DNA from: Faecalicatena_A orotica
Lineage (GTDB): Bacteria; Bacillota; Clostridia; Lachnospirales; Lachnospiraceae
Length of the DNA: 64,000 nt
Direction: 5' to 3' (one strand)
Assembly (NCBI RefSeq): GCF_040545875.1
Contig: NZ_JBEPMR010000007.1
A program made the position numbers and the translations under genes. The notes beneath the pieces were generated by a model, which made no database searches, was not told the DNA's origin, and saw nothing but the letters and a program-made list of their open reading frames with translations. Positions 24,473-34,325 of this stretch are shown piece after piece. How positions within the stretch are numbered: position 1 is the first letter of the stretch; every line of letters begins with the position of its first letter.

Positions 24473-26710
24473 TTATTCTCCCCTTTTAATCTGCTGGAGC
24501 ATACGGTTCAGTCCTTTTACCTGCTCCTCTGTTATGCTGTCTTTCATGTGTCCCAGCATACTCTCCAGAGTCATTCTGCCCATCATGCGGACCAGATTTG
24601 GGTTATCCTTTACACTCTCTGCCACATCTCCTCTTGCCCCGGCTCCCTGCTGCATCAGCTGACCTAAAATCACCCCGGCTTTTGGACTTGCCTGTAGTTC
24701 TGCCATAGTATCCTTAATGGAATAGAAATCTGGTTTGTATTCCTCATCGTCAAACCAATTGATTACATCTTTTATCTCCCCCATCACATAATCCGGATTA
24801 GCCTGCTCTGCTTTACGGATGTGAATGGTATCCGAACAGTTTCCTGATTTTGCTGTAATCTCATGATCCGCAGAGATTGGAACTGTGAAGCAGAAGATCC
24901 GGCTGCCCTTCTTTGTATCAAACAGGATACCGTCCACATACAAAGATACCTCGTCCTGATTGGAATATACTTTTACCTCTGTATTTTCTTCCGTCCGGTC
25001 TATATAGCGTCGTCCGCAGATATGGACGAAAGCATCCTCTTTATTCCAGTAAGCCTTGTACAGATAAAAAGCATCCTTTTTCAGTTTCCGGTCCATCGAC
25101 ACAAGACCTTTCTGGTTCACGCCATGTTTGCCGCCTTCATCCCGTCCGTCTGCCGCGAAATCGAACATATTCCACACATGGGTCGCCCAGAGATATGGGC
25201 GTTCTTCAATCATCTTCAGAATGTGTTCATGGTAAATTGTCTGATATGTCTCAGAATAATCGCCATGAGTTGGTGCAGTACTGTGATACTGTGGGTTCGC
25301 ATCAGCACCATATTCCGAAAATCCAATACAGCGGTCCGGATACTTCTTATGATATTCATCGAAAAATTCATCGTTCTGCTCCAATTCACCCAGATACCAG
25401 CCAAAATAAAGATTATAGCTGTTCACATCCGGAATCTCAAGAAGCGGACTGTCCGTTTCCTGCATGAATACGTTGGCCATCGTGGTAAAACGTGTCTTGT
25501 CTAATTCGTGGCACAGATCATTCAGGGCCCTGTGGTTCTCAAGCAGCGTCTCATTCACCGGACTCGCCGCCGTAATCTCATTCGAAAGTCCCCAGCATAC
25601 AATGGATGGATGATTGTAATTCTGAACCACCAGTTCCCTCATCTGGCTTAAGGTATTCCCCCGCCCGTTCTTTAAGAAAAGTGTGATAAAGGGAATCTCA
25701 GCCCATACGACCATCCCGTATTCATCACAGAGGTCATAGAATTCCTGTGCATGCTGATAATGCGCAAGGCGCAGGGTATTCGCCCCAATTTCTTTGATTA
25801 TTTCCATATCCTTCCTATGCATGTCCAGAGTCAGTGCATTTCCGGCACCTGCCCGGTCCTGATGACGGCTCACACCGCGGAGCGGATATACCTTTCCATT
25901 AAGCACAAATCCCTTTTGCGGGTCCGCATAAAAGCTTCTGCACCCAAACCGTGTCTCCACGGCATCTCCGCTTTCCAGTTCTGCCTTTGCAGTGTATAAA
26001 TACGGATCCTTTACACCATCCCATAGATGGACATTCTCCAATGTAAACACTGCCGTTGCCTTCCCATCAATCACTTCTGCAGTCTGCTGCCGAGAATCCT
26101 CCCCGGTAATCGTAATGGCAACCGGGCCGTCGCTTCCTTTTACCCATGCTTCAACTGTGACAGTCGCTTTTCCGGTCGGTACCCTGTTCTCATCGCAATG
26201 TACTTCCGGAGTAACCGCGATTCCATTCCCGCCTGCATAGTCCAGATCAAAGTGTGCCTTCGGAACCACAATCAGATTCACCATTCGGTAAAGCCCGCCA
26301 TAAAATGTAAAATCTGCTTTCTGCGGATATACATGATCATTATCATCATTATCCAACGCAACTGCCAGGTCATTTACTTCCTGTAAATGTCCGGTGACGT
26401 CTACACGGAATGTAGAATATCCGCCTTCATGATGCGCTAATTTCTCACCGTTCCAGAACACATCGGCAGTCATTGCGGCGCCAAGGAATTCAAGGTACAC
26501 ATGATCGTTTTCTTCCAACACAGGTTTCTCAATTTTCCTTGTGTACCAGCAGGTCCCTCTGTAATAATCATTACCGCCGTCCTGCCCGTCCACAGCGTTC
26601 CATGTATGCGGGAGGGTGACTTCCATTCCCTGCGCATTTACAGCTTCTTCCGGTGTTCCGGCTGTTTTCACAAAATTCCAGGCTTCTTTCAATTCGATTA
26701 TCTTTCTCAT
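24473..26710 (-). CDS. GH2 family beta-galactosidase/glucuronidase-type enzyme
   Basis: The 745-residue protein has the GH2 sandwich domain (CWYTRKIE, ADVFWNGEKLAHHEGGYSTF), an immunoglobulin-like domain and a TIM barrel with LRGVSRHQD, the acid/base Glu in CWGLSNEITA (residue 378) and the nucleophile in IGFSEYGADAN (466). After residue about 650 a helical tail (MTLESMLGHMKDSITEEQVKGLN) is atypical. The family covers beta-galactosidase, glucuronidase and mannosidase activities. No signal peptide. The start was chosen to match the family N-terminus; its ribosome-site spacing is long. Confidence 0.9.
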   Translation of the reverse strand: MRKIIELKEAWNFVKTAGTPEEAVNAQGMEVTLPHTWNAVDGQDGGNDYYRGTCWYTRKIEKPVLEENDHVYLEFLGAAMTADVFWNGEKLAHHEGGYSTFRVDVTGHLQEVNDLAVALDNDDNDHVYPQKADFTFYGGLYRMVNLIVVPKAHFDLDYAGGNGIAVTPEVHCDENRVPTGKATVTVEAWVKGSDGPVAITITGEDSRQQTAEVIDGKATAVFTLENVHLWDGVKDPYLYTAKAELESGDAVETRFGCRSFYADPQKGFVLNGKVYPLRGVSRHQDRAGAGNALTLDMHRKDMEIIKEIGANTLRLAHYQHAQEFYDLCDEYGMVVWAEIPFITLFLKNGRGNTLSQMRELVVQNYNHPSIVCWGLSNEITAASPVNETLLENHRALNDLCHELDKTRFTTMANVFMQETDSPLLEIPDVNSYNLYFGWYLGELEQNDEFFDEYHKKYPDRCIGFSEYGADANPQYHSTAPTHGDYSETYQTIYHEHILKMIEERPYLWATHVWNMFDFAADGRDEGGKHGVNQKGLVSMDRKLKKDAFYLYKAYWNKEDAFVHICGRRYIDRTEENTEVKVYSNQDEVSLYVDGILFDTKKGSRIFCFTVPISADHEITAKSGNCSDTIHIRKAEQANPDYVMGEIKDVINWFDDEEYKPDFYSIKDTMAELQASPKAGVILGQLMQQGAGARGDVAESVKDNPNLVRMMGRMTLESMLGHMKDSITEEQVKGLNRMLQQIKRGE

Positions 26711-26764
26711 TTTATTTTTTATCTCTCCTTTATCAGTTAAAAATCCCATCATTAAATAGTGAAT

Positions 26765-28282
26765 CTAATCTGTACGGACCGCTAAGACCGCAATCCCCTC
26801 TTTTCCGGGCATCTGGAACTCAACGGTCCCGCCTGCCTCTTCTAACAGTGTCTCCCTCGTCATATTCCAGACATCAATTACTTCGATTCGGTACTTCTTA
26901 TCCTTCGGCAAGTGAATGGAGGATACCCTTGCGCATTGTCTCGCATAATACTTAAGGAATACTTCTTCTCCACAGCACCCTGTATATTTTGCATCTTTTA
27001 TTTGAAGTATTTCTCTGTTTTCTTCGTCCATAGAATCCATCAGCTTGAAATACGGATGTTCCTCCACGTCCCCCATCTTCGCTTCCTTCACCTTCTCAAA
27101 ATCCTCCCAGAATGGTTCTTCCCAAGGAGTCATATAAGAAGGAAGACTGTACATCAGATCTTTTAAGAAAGCAATCCTCTTTGGACTTTTTCCTTTGAGC
27201 TTTCCGCCTTTCGCCCACCATAAGACATCCTGATCGTCTAAAAATGTCTCGCCGTGGGTCGCATATGCCCCTTTCACACAGGCACACCAGAAGCGGTTCA
27301 CCATCTCAAACCCGGAAATATTGCCCCATTCATGCTGTAAATTCCCCTCGTAACAGCACTCATCGTAGACTACAGGTTTTTGGAACCGCTTCTGCCATTC
27401 ATCAGCTTTGTACATCGCAATTGTCTGTACACAGCAGTGCGTCACCGACGGTCTGGAAAAATTATAAAGCTTCAAACAGTTATGGCTGCTTAACAAATGC
27501 CGGTAGGGGTCCCCTTCGGTGATGAAGCCTTCAATTCGATACCAATCTTCTATTGTACGGTGGAACATAATATCATACTCATTTGCTATACTCCACCATA
27601 TATACGGGTAGGCCGCAAGCCTTCGCATGACATAGTCAAGATATACCATACACTCTTCCATATTTAGAAAAGCAAAGCCCCAACGGTCATATGGGTGAAA
27701 AAGAATCAGGTCTGTTTCGATCCCCATCTCTCCCATTTTCAAAATAATTTTCTCAAAACGTCTCCAATAGGCAAGGCAGGGATGGTGGACATCCCACTTC
27801 CCTTCAGTGTCTTTCTCAAATGGATAGAATTCAGGGTCATTGTGATTGTAGTCATAATGTTTTGGGAAAATACAGTGCCGTACTTTGTTAAAGGGTGACT
27901 CCGCCAGTGACTCCAGCGTCTGTTCAATCATGTCTTCCGTCTGGTGTGCCAGTGCATAGACAGTAGTCCCGAAAGGAAGGTATTTCGTTCCGTCTTCATA
28001 CTCAAAATGCGTCCCCACTGCCCGTATCATGCCGTGGCTTATGTCCGATGCCGTACATTCCTCTGTACCCTCTGCCTGTACAGCCCCCTCTACTTTCCAT
28101 CTATAAGTTCCTATCCGCTGCGGCAGGAAACGCACTTTATAAATTCCGTCGCCGTCATAAAACCCTTTTACCGTTTTTTCATCATCTCCGCACCGAAATA
28201 TACCGGTAATATCTGTCTCTGCCCAAGATCCTTCCGGTTCGGGCCCACTAAAAGTCAATTCGAACATTTCATAACACTTCAT
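26765..28282 (-). CDS. DUF5060/DUF4038/DUF5605-type glycoside hydrolase
   Basis: This protein of about 505 residues has an N-terminal beta-sandwich (EMFELTFSGPEPEGSW to FLPQRIGTYRWKVEG; DUF5060-like), a TIM barrel beginning YLPFGTTVYALAHQ with the acid/base Glu in WWSIANEYDI and a second Glu in VVYDECCYEG, and a C-terminal sandwich ending in VEFQMPGKEGIAVLAVRTD. Relatives act on plant and algal polysaccharides as putative glycosidases; the substrate is unsettled. The start at MKCYEM has GGAG nine bases upstream; a start 15 bases earlier is possible. Confidence 0.8.
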   Translation of the reverse strand: MKCYEMFELTFSGPEPEGSWAETDITGIFRCGDDEKTVKGFYDGDGIYKVRFLPQRIGTYRWKVEGAVQAEGTEECTASDISHGMIRAVGTHFEYEDGTKYLPFGTTVYALAHQTEDMIEQTLESLAESPFNKVRHCIFPKHYDYNHNDPEFYPFEKDTEGKWDVHHPCLAYWRRFEKIILKMGEMGIETDLILFHPYDRWGFAFLNMEECMVYLDYVMRRLAAYPYIWWSIANEYDIMFHRTIEDWYRIEGFITEGDPYRHLLSSHNCLKLYNFSRPSVTHCCVQTIAMYKADEWQKRFQKPVVYDECCYEGNLQHEWGNISGFEMVNRFWCACVKGAYATHGETFLDDQDVLWWAKGGKLKGKSPKRIAFLKDLMYSLPSYMTPWEEPFWEDFEKVKEAKMGDVEEHPYFKLMDSMDEENREILQIKDAKYTGCCGEEVFLKYYARQCARVSSIHLPKDKKYRIEVIDVWNMTRETLLEEAGGTVEFQMPGKEGIAVLAVRTD

Positions 28283-28380
28283 ATGTATTGTCTCCATCCT
28301 TTTCTTAGTCAGCCAAATCTTTTTCTTATACACAATGCGTATTCACCAGTGTACAGACAGATCCTGCCATTGGCACATAA

Positions 28381-29205
28381 TTATTCTAATATTTCCGGGT
28401 GTTTCCACTGTATTACATTTTTACTTCCCGCTGAAAGGGCCCCATCCACCGGAATTGCTGCCCCGGTAATATAACGTGCCATCCCGCTGGCAAGGAATAA
28501 CGCAAGGTATGCACACTCCTGTGGCTCCCCCATTCGGCCTGCCGGACAGTCCTGGCTGAAAAATGCCATTGCCTGCTCCGGTGCATCGCCAAAAATGCTT
28601 GTTTTCGTATACCCGGGACAAATTGCATTTACGGTAATATTATGCGGTGCATAATCTAATGCTGCTGCCTTAGTCATTCCTATTACGCCGAACTTTGTAG
28701 CTGTGTAAAGTGACTGTCCCCGCTGCGGCATAATACCGGCAATAGAAGCTACATTAATCAGAAATCCACCCTCGCTGTGTGATCGCAGAATTGCTTCCGC
28801 ACCATATTTCATTCCGGCAAATACTCCCTCACTATTCAAGCCAAATATTTGCTCATACTCTTCTATTCCATATTCATGCAACGGTGTTCCACCCTGCCCG
28901 ATTCCTGCATTATTTACAATTCCATCTAATCTTCCATAATGTTCCACAGTCTCATCAATCAGTTTTTTTATCTGTACTGCACTGCTGCAGTCGGTCTGGA
29001 TGAATATAGCCTCCCCGCCTTCTGCACAAATTTCGTCTGCAACTGCCTGTCCCTGTTCCTTACTGCGTGCTGCACAAACCACCTTGATACCATTTGCCCC
29101 ATACATGAACGCAATGGCTCTTCCAATTCCACGGCTGGCGCCAGTTACAATAGCTACTTTTCCATCTACTGTGTCAAATGAAGCTTTACTCTTGCTCTCA
29201 ATCAT
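28381..29205 (-). CDS. Classical short-chain dehydrogenase/reductase
   Basis: The 274-residue enzyme has the Rossmann TGASRGIG motif (near residue 21), NNAG at about 98, a catalytic Ser in the INVASIAG strand, YTATK for the Tyr-Lys pair and a PGYTKTSIF loop after the active site. Classical SDRs interconvert sugar or polyol alcohols and ketones with NAD(P). It lies between two glycosidase genes and probably processes a released sugar, as in other Firmicutes glycan operons. Nothing specifies the substrate. Confidence 0.88.
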   Translation of the reverse strand: MIESKSKASFDTVDGKVAIVTGASRGIGRAIAFMYGANGIKVVCAARSKEQGQAVADEICAEGGEAIFIQTDCSSAVQIKKLIDETVEHYGRLDGIVNNAGIGQGGTPLHEYGIEEYEQIFGLNSEGVFAGMKYGAEAILRSHSEGGFLINVASIAGIMPQRGQSLYTATKFGVIGMTKAAALDYAPHNITVNAICPGYTKTSIFGDAPEQAMAFFSQDCPAGRMGEPQECAYLALFLASGMARYITGAAIPVDGALSAGSKNVIQWKHPEILE

Positions 29206-29226
29206 CTCTATACCTCCTGCATGTTT

Positions 29227-30807
29227 CTATTCATATGTAAACAGTTTTACCCTCAATAGTGTCGGGCTGTTATATCGCATTGCCGCCACTTCGTCACCAT
29301 TAAGCCTGCGTCTCATATGCCATCTGCCTTCCCTGATCTCCCCTTCTTCCAATGCCAGTATATCAAGATGGGGTTTCTTTGGATTTGCAGAAAAAGGAGC
29401 TACCATACACCCATTTGCAATAAGATAGAATTCATCCTCATCCACTTTCACCGCAAGACATACACCGTCTTTTCTCGTGCACAGAGGGGAATCCATCATA
29501 ATCTTAAATCCATACTGTCCAAACATCATCATGTCCTGTTCCGGGCGTTCACTGATTACTGCCTGCAGGTTCTCTGTGCCATAACGAGATACAAGCACCG
29601 GCATCATCGAATGCAGTGTCCTGTTGTACCAGGCATATTCTTCCTCGTTCTGAGGCGTGCTTAGCAGAGGGTCAGAAGTATCCACACCGAAAAGATAGCT
29701 GTCTGCTGACGTAAGTGTCTGGCCCAAATCCTCAAACCCAAATGGTGCAAACCCGGCTGCATGATAATGGCCAATCACAAAAACAAGGCGGGGGCCGGCA
29801 TGGCTATGGACTGCTGTTTCCGGGATAATAAGGGGATTTCCAAGTTTTGTATACTCATCACAAACTTCACAAAAGTTTTGTACATAAATGTCCGGGGCGA
29901 ATACATCGATATGAGGGGCGCAGTATTTCCACACTTCCATCATCTTCGCTACCGGTCCGCCGCTTGGATACATGCCTGCCTCCTGCCCTTTATCGAGCCA
30001 CGCATTCACCATCATCGGCAGATTGTACTCCTGCTTTCCCGCCGCTGCAACACGGTCTATATATTTTGCCACCGAATATGCCTGAAATATCTCTTCCGCT
30101 GCCAGTCCAAACACATCTTCCCACGACCCGGCTTCTTTTCCGGCCTCAACTGCAGCTTTGACCTCTGGATTCATTTCAGTAACATTTTGTCTCATATACT
30201 CTGCAAATTCAGATGGAACCTCTTTTTGGAAAAGTTCTTCTGCATAATCAGAATGCTCCCTTGCTGCCCCCTGCAGTCCTGATTCATTTTCCACCTGCAT
30301 CATAATGACTGTATGCTCTTTCTCATCTACTTCCCGGATATGCCGCATCAGCATGGCAAACGCCCTGCTGTCCGCTTCTACGGTTGCTTCACAATGACTG
30401 GACAGCGTTGTATAGGGCATGCCATAGAAATTTGCAAGGTTGGTTTTTTTCTTTCCTTTTTGTACCTCAGCACGCCAGAAACGCTGCGGATTACTTTTCA
30501 CCCATTCTGGTGCATAATAGCACTGTGCATTTTTCCATGCACCAAACCACAAGAAACAAATATGCATCCCATATCCTCTGGCCTGCCGGATTAAACCATC
30601 TACAAGCGTGAAGTCAAATTCCCCTTCTGCGTGCTCCAGCATTTCCCACGTCACAGGCAAAAGCAGCGTATTCATTCCTAAGTTTTCCGCTTTCTGCCAG
30701 ATGGGCTCCATCACCTCCACTGATGACGAATTCGAATTGTGAACCTCTCCTGCCAGCATGATAAAAGGCTCTGAATTAACCTGAATAATTGATTGCATTT
30801 TAGACAT
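29227..30807 (-). CDS. GH35-like beta-galactosidase with DUF5597-type C-terminus
   Basis: The 526-residue TIM-barrel enzyme opens with FIMLAGEVHNSNSSSVEVMEPIW and LLPVTWEMLEHAEGEFDF, the GH35/GH42-type start. The acid/base Glu lies in IMMQVENESGLQG and the probable nucleophile in NPLIIPETAV. The C-terminal sandwich (residues about 415-526) resembles DUF5597. The family hydrolyses beta-galactosides. The ATG at 30807 follows GGAGG by seven bases. It is the first gene of a five-gene operon running to 22646, preceded by a 17-bp stem-loop. Confidence 0.85.
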   Translation of the reverse strand: MSKMQSIIQVNSEPFIMLAGEVHNSNSSSVEVMEPIWQKAENLGMNTLLLPVTWEMLEHAEGEFDFTLVDGLIRQARGYGMHICFLWFGAWKNAQCYYAPEWVKSNPQRFWRAEVQKGKKKTNLANFYGMPYTTLSSHCEATVEADSRAFAMLMRHIREVDEKEHTVIMMQVENESGLQGAAREHSDYAEELFQKEVPSEFAEYMRQNVTEMNPEVKAAVEAGKEAGSWEDVFGLAAEEIFQAYSVAKYIDRVAAAGKQEYNLPMMVNAWLDKGQEAGMYPSGGPVAKMMEVWKYCAPHIDVFAPDIYVQNFCEVCDEYTKLGNPLIIPETAVHSHAGPRLVFVIGHYHAAGFAPFGFEDLGQTLTSADSYLFGVDTSDPLLSTPQNEEEYAWYNRTLHSMMPVLVSRYGTENLQAVISERPEQDMMMFGQYGFKIMMDSPLCTRKDGVCLAVKVDEDEFYLIANGCMVAPFSANPKKPHLDILALEEGEIREGRWHMRRRLNGDEVAAMRYNSPTLLRVKLFTYE

Positions 30808-30861
30808 CTTGAAACCTCCATTCAATCTTCTGCTACTGCTGTAAATATGTGTGAAAACAAA

Positions 30862-30912
30862 CCGGTACATCATAGAATTAACCTTTCAAGGGGAGATTCT
30901 ATAATGTGCCGG
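30862..30912 (-). promoter_or_regulatory. 17-bp stem-loop upstream of the glycosidase operon
   Basis: CCGGTACATCATAGAAT (30862-30878) pairs with 30896-30912 with two mismatches around a 17-nt loop that itself holds CCTT-TC-AAGG. There is no T tract, so it is not a terminator. It lies 55 bases before the first start codon and could be an operator or a 5'-leader structure. Confidence 0.55.
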
Positions 30913-30976
30913 ATTATTTAACAGTAACTATAATTATTATAAACGAGATTTTTTTTTACATAGTGCGGAATTTAGG

Positions 30977-31006
30977 AAAAATGTTCAAAAAATGATGAAC
31001 ATTTTT
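30977..31006 (-). terminator. Terminator after the sulfatase operon
   Basis: AAAAATGTTCA and TGAACATTTTT are perfect 11-bp arms around an 8-nt loop, ending in T residues on the minus strand, 65 bases after the sulfatase stop. It separates the ABC-sulfatase operon from the glycosidase operon. Confidence 0.75.
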
Positions 31007-31070
31007 AAATACGTAATTTTAAACGATTTTCAGCGGTGCCTGAATTTTATTGTCGGTATTTCTAAGATTT

Positions 31071-32510
31071 TTAATTATACAGTAGTAGATTCTGCTGTTT
31101 TCTTCCTGCAATAAGGCGATCCCCTTTCACATATCCTTCCTCCCTGTTTTGCAGCTCCTGAATCAAAATTTTCCTAAGCTCAGAGATTCGTTCCTGATAT
31201 TCAGGTTCCTGAATCCCATCATGAACTTCAAACCTGTCTTCTTCCAAATTAAAATATTGTTCTCTCCCACTTTCCATAAACCAGATATATTTATCCTTTT
31301 TTGTTACAATATACTGATTTCCTATCTCATATTCACCCCCAAATCCACTATGTTCTCCATGAATATATTTTCTTTTTCCACGGCTAATATCCAGCAGATC
31401 TTCTCCATCTGCCAATTTCGGAATATCTCCCCCTGCCAATTTCACAATAGTCGGCAGAATATCCTGAAGTTCTGCCAGATCATCTGATACGCTCCCCCAT
31501 GTATTCTTATCCGGCAGACTGATGAATAACGGAATGTTAACACTTCCCTGATAAGGGCGCACCTTGCGGAATGTATAATGATCACCAAGAAGCTCTCCAT
31601 GGTCCGATGTGAAAAGTATCACAGTATTTTCAGAAATCCCATATCGGTCTAATGCCAGCATAAACCGGCCGATTTGATTATCCACATGTGAAATGCATGC
31701 ATAATATCCCTGCTGCGCTCTTTTTACCATCTCTTTATCCACAGGACCCGTATCAGAATCTAAGATAAGCCCCTTTTCTTTCAAATTCTCTTCATCTGCC
31801 CAGTCCCCAACTACAGGGGACTTCAATTCCATATTCTCATACATATCCCAAAAACATGGCGGTGCATCAAATGGAGGATGGGGACGTACATATGACAAAT
31901 ACAGGAAGAAAGGCCGATTCGGGTCTTTTCTCCTCAGAAAATCAATTGCCTGTTCTGTCACCCAATTCGTTGGATGCAGATTCTCTTCATACATCCACGG
32001 TCTGGCCACCCAGGAATTGCTGTCTATTCCTACATCATACAAATCTGCTGATATACCTTTTTTCTTTTTCAAGTCATAAAAATAATCATCACAATTTTCC
32101 TGATGTTCATAAAATGAAAGGCTCATCGCTCTATTGGCAGTCAAATTACCGTCATGCAGTATTACATTGTGAAATCCCATATAATTCCTTTGGGGATGTA
32201 CATGCATCTTTCCGACTGCCTGTGTATAATATCCGTTTTTCGCCAATTCTCCTGCCAGTGTATGAGGATAGTCCCATGTAATCCGATCCTCGTACCCTAC
32301 ACGTCCATGATGTTCCTGCTTCATTCCCGTAAACATTGCCGCACGTGCCGGAACACAGGAAGGACACGCTGAATAAGCATTCGGATATCGAATTCCTTTT
32401 AATGCAAGAGTATCTAAATTAGGGGTTTTAACATCTTTATGCCCTGCCACAGACATACAGTCTCCCCGCATCTGGTCAGTCATTATTAAGATAATATTGG
32501 GTCTGTTCAT
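31071..32510 (-). CDS. Type I sulfatase, cysteine-type
   Basis: The 479-residue enzyme has the alkaline-phosphatase-superfamily start NIILIMTDQMRGD with a metal Asp, and the sulfatase signature Cys52-Val-Pro-Ala-Arg56, in which the Cys is converted to formylglycine. Later TSDHGELLGDH supplies Ca2+-binding Asp and His. There is no signal peptide. Activation needs a maturase (anSME) that is not encoded in this window. Its start overlaps the propeller-hydrolase gene by four bases. With glycosidases on both sides it points to a sulfated glycan substrate. Confidence 0.93.
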   Translation of the reverse strand: MNRPNIILIMTDQMRGDCMSVAGHKDVKTPNLDTLALKGIRYPNAYSACPSCVPARAAMFTGMKQEHHGRVGYEDRITWDYPHTLAGELAKNGYYTQAVGKMHVHPQRNYMGFHNVILHDGNLTANRAMSLSFYEHQENCDDYFYDLKKKKGISADLYDVGIDSNSWVARPWMYEENLHPTNWVTEQAIDFLRRKDPNRPFFLYLSYVRPHPPFDAPPCFWDMYENMELKSPVVGDWADEENLKEKGLILDSDTGPVDKEMVKRAQQGYYACISHVDNQIGRFMLALDRYGISENTVILFTSDHGELLGDHYTFRKVRPYQGSVNIPLFISLPDKNTWGSVSDDLAELQDILPTIVKLAGGDIPKLADGEDLLDISRGKRKYIHGEHSGFGGEYEIGNQYIVTKKDKYIWFMESGREQYFNLEEDRFEVHDGIQEPEYQERISELRKILIQELQNREEGYVKGDRLIAGRKQQNLLLYN

Positions 32511-33469
32511 CGAAATCTCCTCGCTACGTTAAAACTGCCATCATCCTTCGTTCTTACCGCATTGTAAAGACACACTGGTTTCCCTTCTTCAAAATAAATT
32601 TGCGGGCGTTCCACATTTTGATAATACTCCACCCCATCCTCCCATTCAATTTCAGTTGAGTAAGCCGCTCTTTTCTCTCGCCAGGCAAATTTCTTCATAT
32701 CAGAAGACTCTAACACCACAGCTTCGTCTGGCTTTCCTGCCAGTTCACCAGTCATGTCTTTTGCAAGCAGGTGATAGTTCCCTTCTTCTTTCCAGATAAA
32801 GGGGTCTTCAATATTATACTGCAGCAAGGGATGGCCCAATATCCTCCTGTAGGGTCCAGCTACCTTCTCCCCCTCTGCGAGTCCCAGCTTCATCACAATG
32901 TCTGGAAGCCGGTCTTGTATCAATGCCTTATAGACCATGTAGATTTTTCCATCCTCTGCCCAAACGGAAGGGTTCGTCACATAGGTACTATCCCATCCAC
33001 TTTCACTGATGTCTAAGATTGGATTTTCTTTAACAGGCCGAAAACCTTCTATTGGGTTTTCGGAAACAGCAACCCCGATCCTCTGATTATAACGGTAAAC
33101 TTCATAGTCATCCGGCAATACACAAGTCCGACCATCCACATGATATCTTGTCCCTACATAAAACAAATAATATGTATCTCCCACCTTGCATACCGTAGGA
33201 TTATGTAAAACCTCCGATGACCACTCCTGCTGTTTCAATTCCTCCATCTCGCCCAAAATCTTAAACGGCCCCTCCGGTCTGTCTGAAACGCCTTTAAAAA
33301 TAGTTGAGTGCTTTACCCACCCCTGAAATTTATACTGTTTTTCCCAACCGGAAGCAAAGATATAATATTTATCCTGATATCTGCATACAGAAGCACCCCA
33401 TATATACCAGCCTTCTTTCCTAAGCACACACTCCCTTCGTGCCGGTGCAAGTCTTTCATATACATTCAT
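32507..33469 (-). CDS. Five-bladed beta-propeller glycoside hydrolase (GH43/GH117-like)
   Basis: The 320-residue protein has propeller signatures: WGASVCRYQDKYYIFASGW, LHNPTVCKVGDTYYLFYVG, TYVTNPSVWAEDGKIYMVYKA and IEDPFIWKEEGNYHLLAKD, each an Asp/Asn-Pro-x-Val or Asp-Pro blade with a following Tyr-Tyr strand. This matches the GH43/32/68/117 clan. No signal peptide. It is cotranscribed with the ABC importer and the sulfatase, so it may cleave the imported sulfated oligosaccharide. The family within the clan is uncertain. Confidence 0.75.
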   Translation of the reverse strand: MNVYERLAPARRECVLRKEGWYIWGASVCRYQDKYYIFASGWEKQYKFQGWVKHSTIFKGVSDRPEGPFKILGEMEELKQQEWSSEVLHNPTVCKVGDTYYLFYVGTRYHVDGRTCVLPDDYEVYRYNQRIGVAVSENPIEGFRPVKENPILDISESGWDSTYVTNPSVWAEDGKIYMVYKALIQDRLPDIVMKLGLAEGEKVAGPYRRILGHPLLQYNIEDPFIWKEEGNYHLLAKDMTGELAGKPDEAVVLESSDMKKFAWREKRAAYSTEIEWEDGVEYYQNVERPQIYFEEGKPVCLYNAVRTKDDGSFNVARRFR

Positions 33470-33481
33470 TCTGTCCCCTCC

Positions 33482-34315
33482 CTACTCTTTAATACCACCC
33501 ATTCCAACGCCTCCGATAAGCTGCTTCTGTCCAAGAAGATAGATTAGAATAGTTGGTACCAATACAATAATCAACGCCGCAAATAAGGCACTCCAATCTG
33601 TTGCATATTGTTGTACTTCATACAGATTTGCCAGTCCAACCGGAAGCGTTTTCTTCTCTTCGGACTGAATAAGGACAAGTGCCAAAGGATATTCATTCCA
33701 ATACGCCATTGCTGAAAGCATTCCCACGGTAACAATCCCCGGTTTTGCCATAGGTATAATAATACTGATTAAAATTCTGATTCTGCTGCATCCGTCTATT
33801 TGCGCCGCCTCCTCATAAGCAATCGGTATCCCCTTCATAAATCCGACCAAAAGAAAAATAGAAAACGGGAAACGAAAAACGGCATAAACCAGACTCATAG
33901 CAGTCAGATTATCCAATAAGTTCATCGTATTTAATTGTAAAAACAGTGGCACCATAATATAGGTGGCCTGTATAAAAATGCAGCACATAAAAAAGTTCAG
34001 TATTATTTTGGAGCCTTTGAACTTATACCTTGCCAGAACATAGGAAATCGGTATCACAAACAGTAATGTCAAAGCAGTTGCTGCAATTACCACATACAAT
34101 GAATTCAAAAAATAAGCTCCCATATTGGCCTTTGTAAATGCTCTGACATAATTATCTATTTCAATCCCTTTCGGGAAATCAAAAGGAGCCGTCAGAAATT
34201 CTGTATTACTTTTAAACGAAGACCACAGATTCCACATCATCGGGTATAAAAATAAGAAAGCGAAAAATATAAGGCAAACTCTGCTGATCCATTTCTTTAC
34301 TACGCATTTCATCAT
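33482..34315 (-). CDS. CUT1 sugar ABC transporter permease (MalG-type)
   Basis: The 277-residue membrane protein has six hydrophobic helices and the permease EAA loop EEAAQIDGCSRIRILISIIIPMAKPGI, which contacts the ATPase. The N-terminus (VKKWISRVCLIFFAFLFLYPMMWNLWSSF) is typical of the MalG half. With the other permease and the binding protein it forms an oligosaccharide importer. No ATPase gene is encoded nearby; CUT1 systems of Firmicutes often use a shared MsmX-type ATPase. Confidence 0.93.
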   Translation of the reverse strand: MMKCVVKKWISRVCLIFFAFLFLYPMMWNLWSSFKSNTEFLTAPFDFPKGIEIDNYVRAFTKANMGAYFLNSLYVVIAATALTLLFVIPISYVLARYKFKGSKIILNFFMCCIFIQATYIMVPLFLQLNTMNLLDNLTAMSLVYAVFRFPFSIFLLVGFMKGIPIAYEEAAQIDGCSRIRILISIIIPMAKPGIVTVGMLSAMAYWNEYPLALVLIQSEEKKTLPVGLANLYEVQQYATDWSALFAALIIVLVPTILIYLLGQKQLIGGVGMGGIKE

Positions 34316-34325
34316 AACTACTCTC

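Noticed and set aside
24863..25504. 213-residue plus-strand frame within the GH2 gene
   Set aside because: Antisense to a well-supported gene, with no ribosome site or family motifs.
30862..30912. Terminator reading of the long stem-loop
   Set aside because: Neither strand has a T-run after the stem, and a proper terminator lies at 30977-31006.
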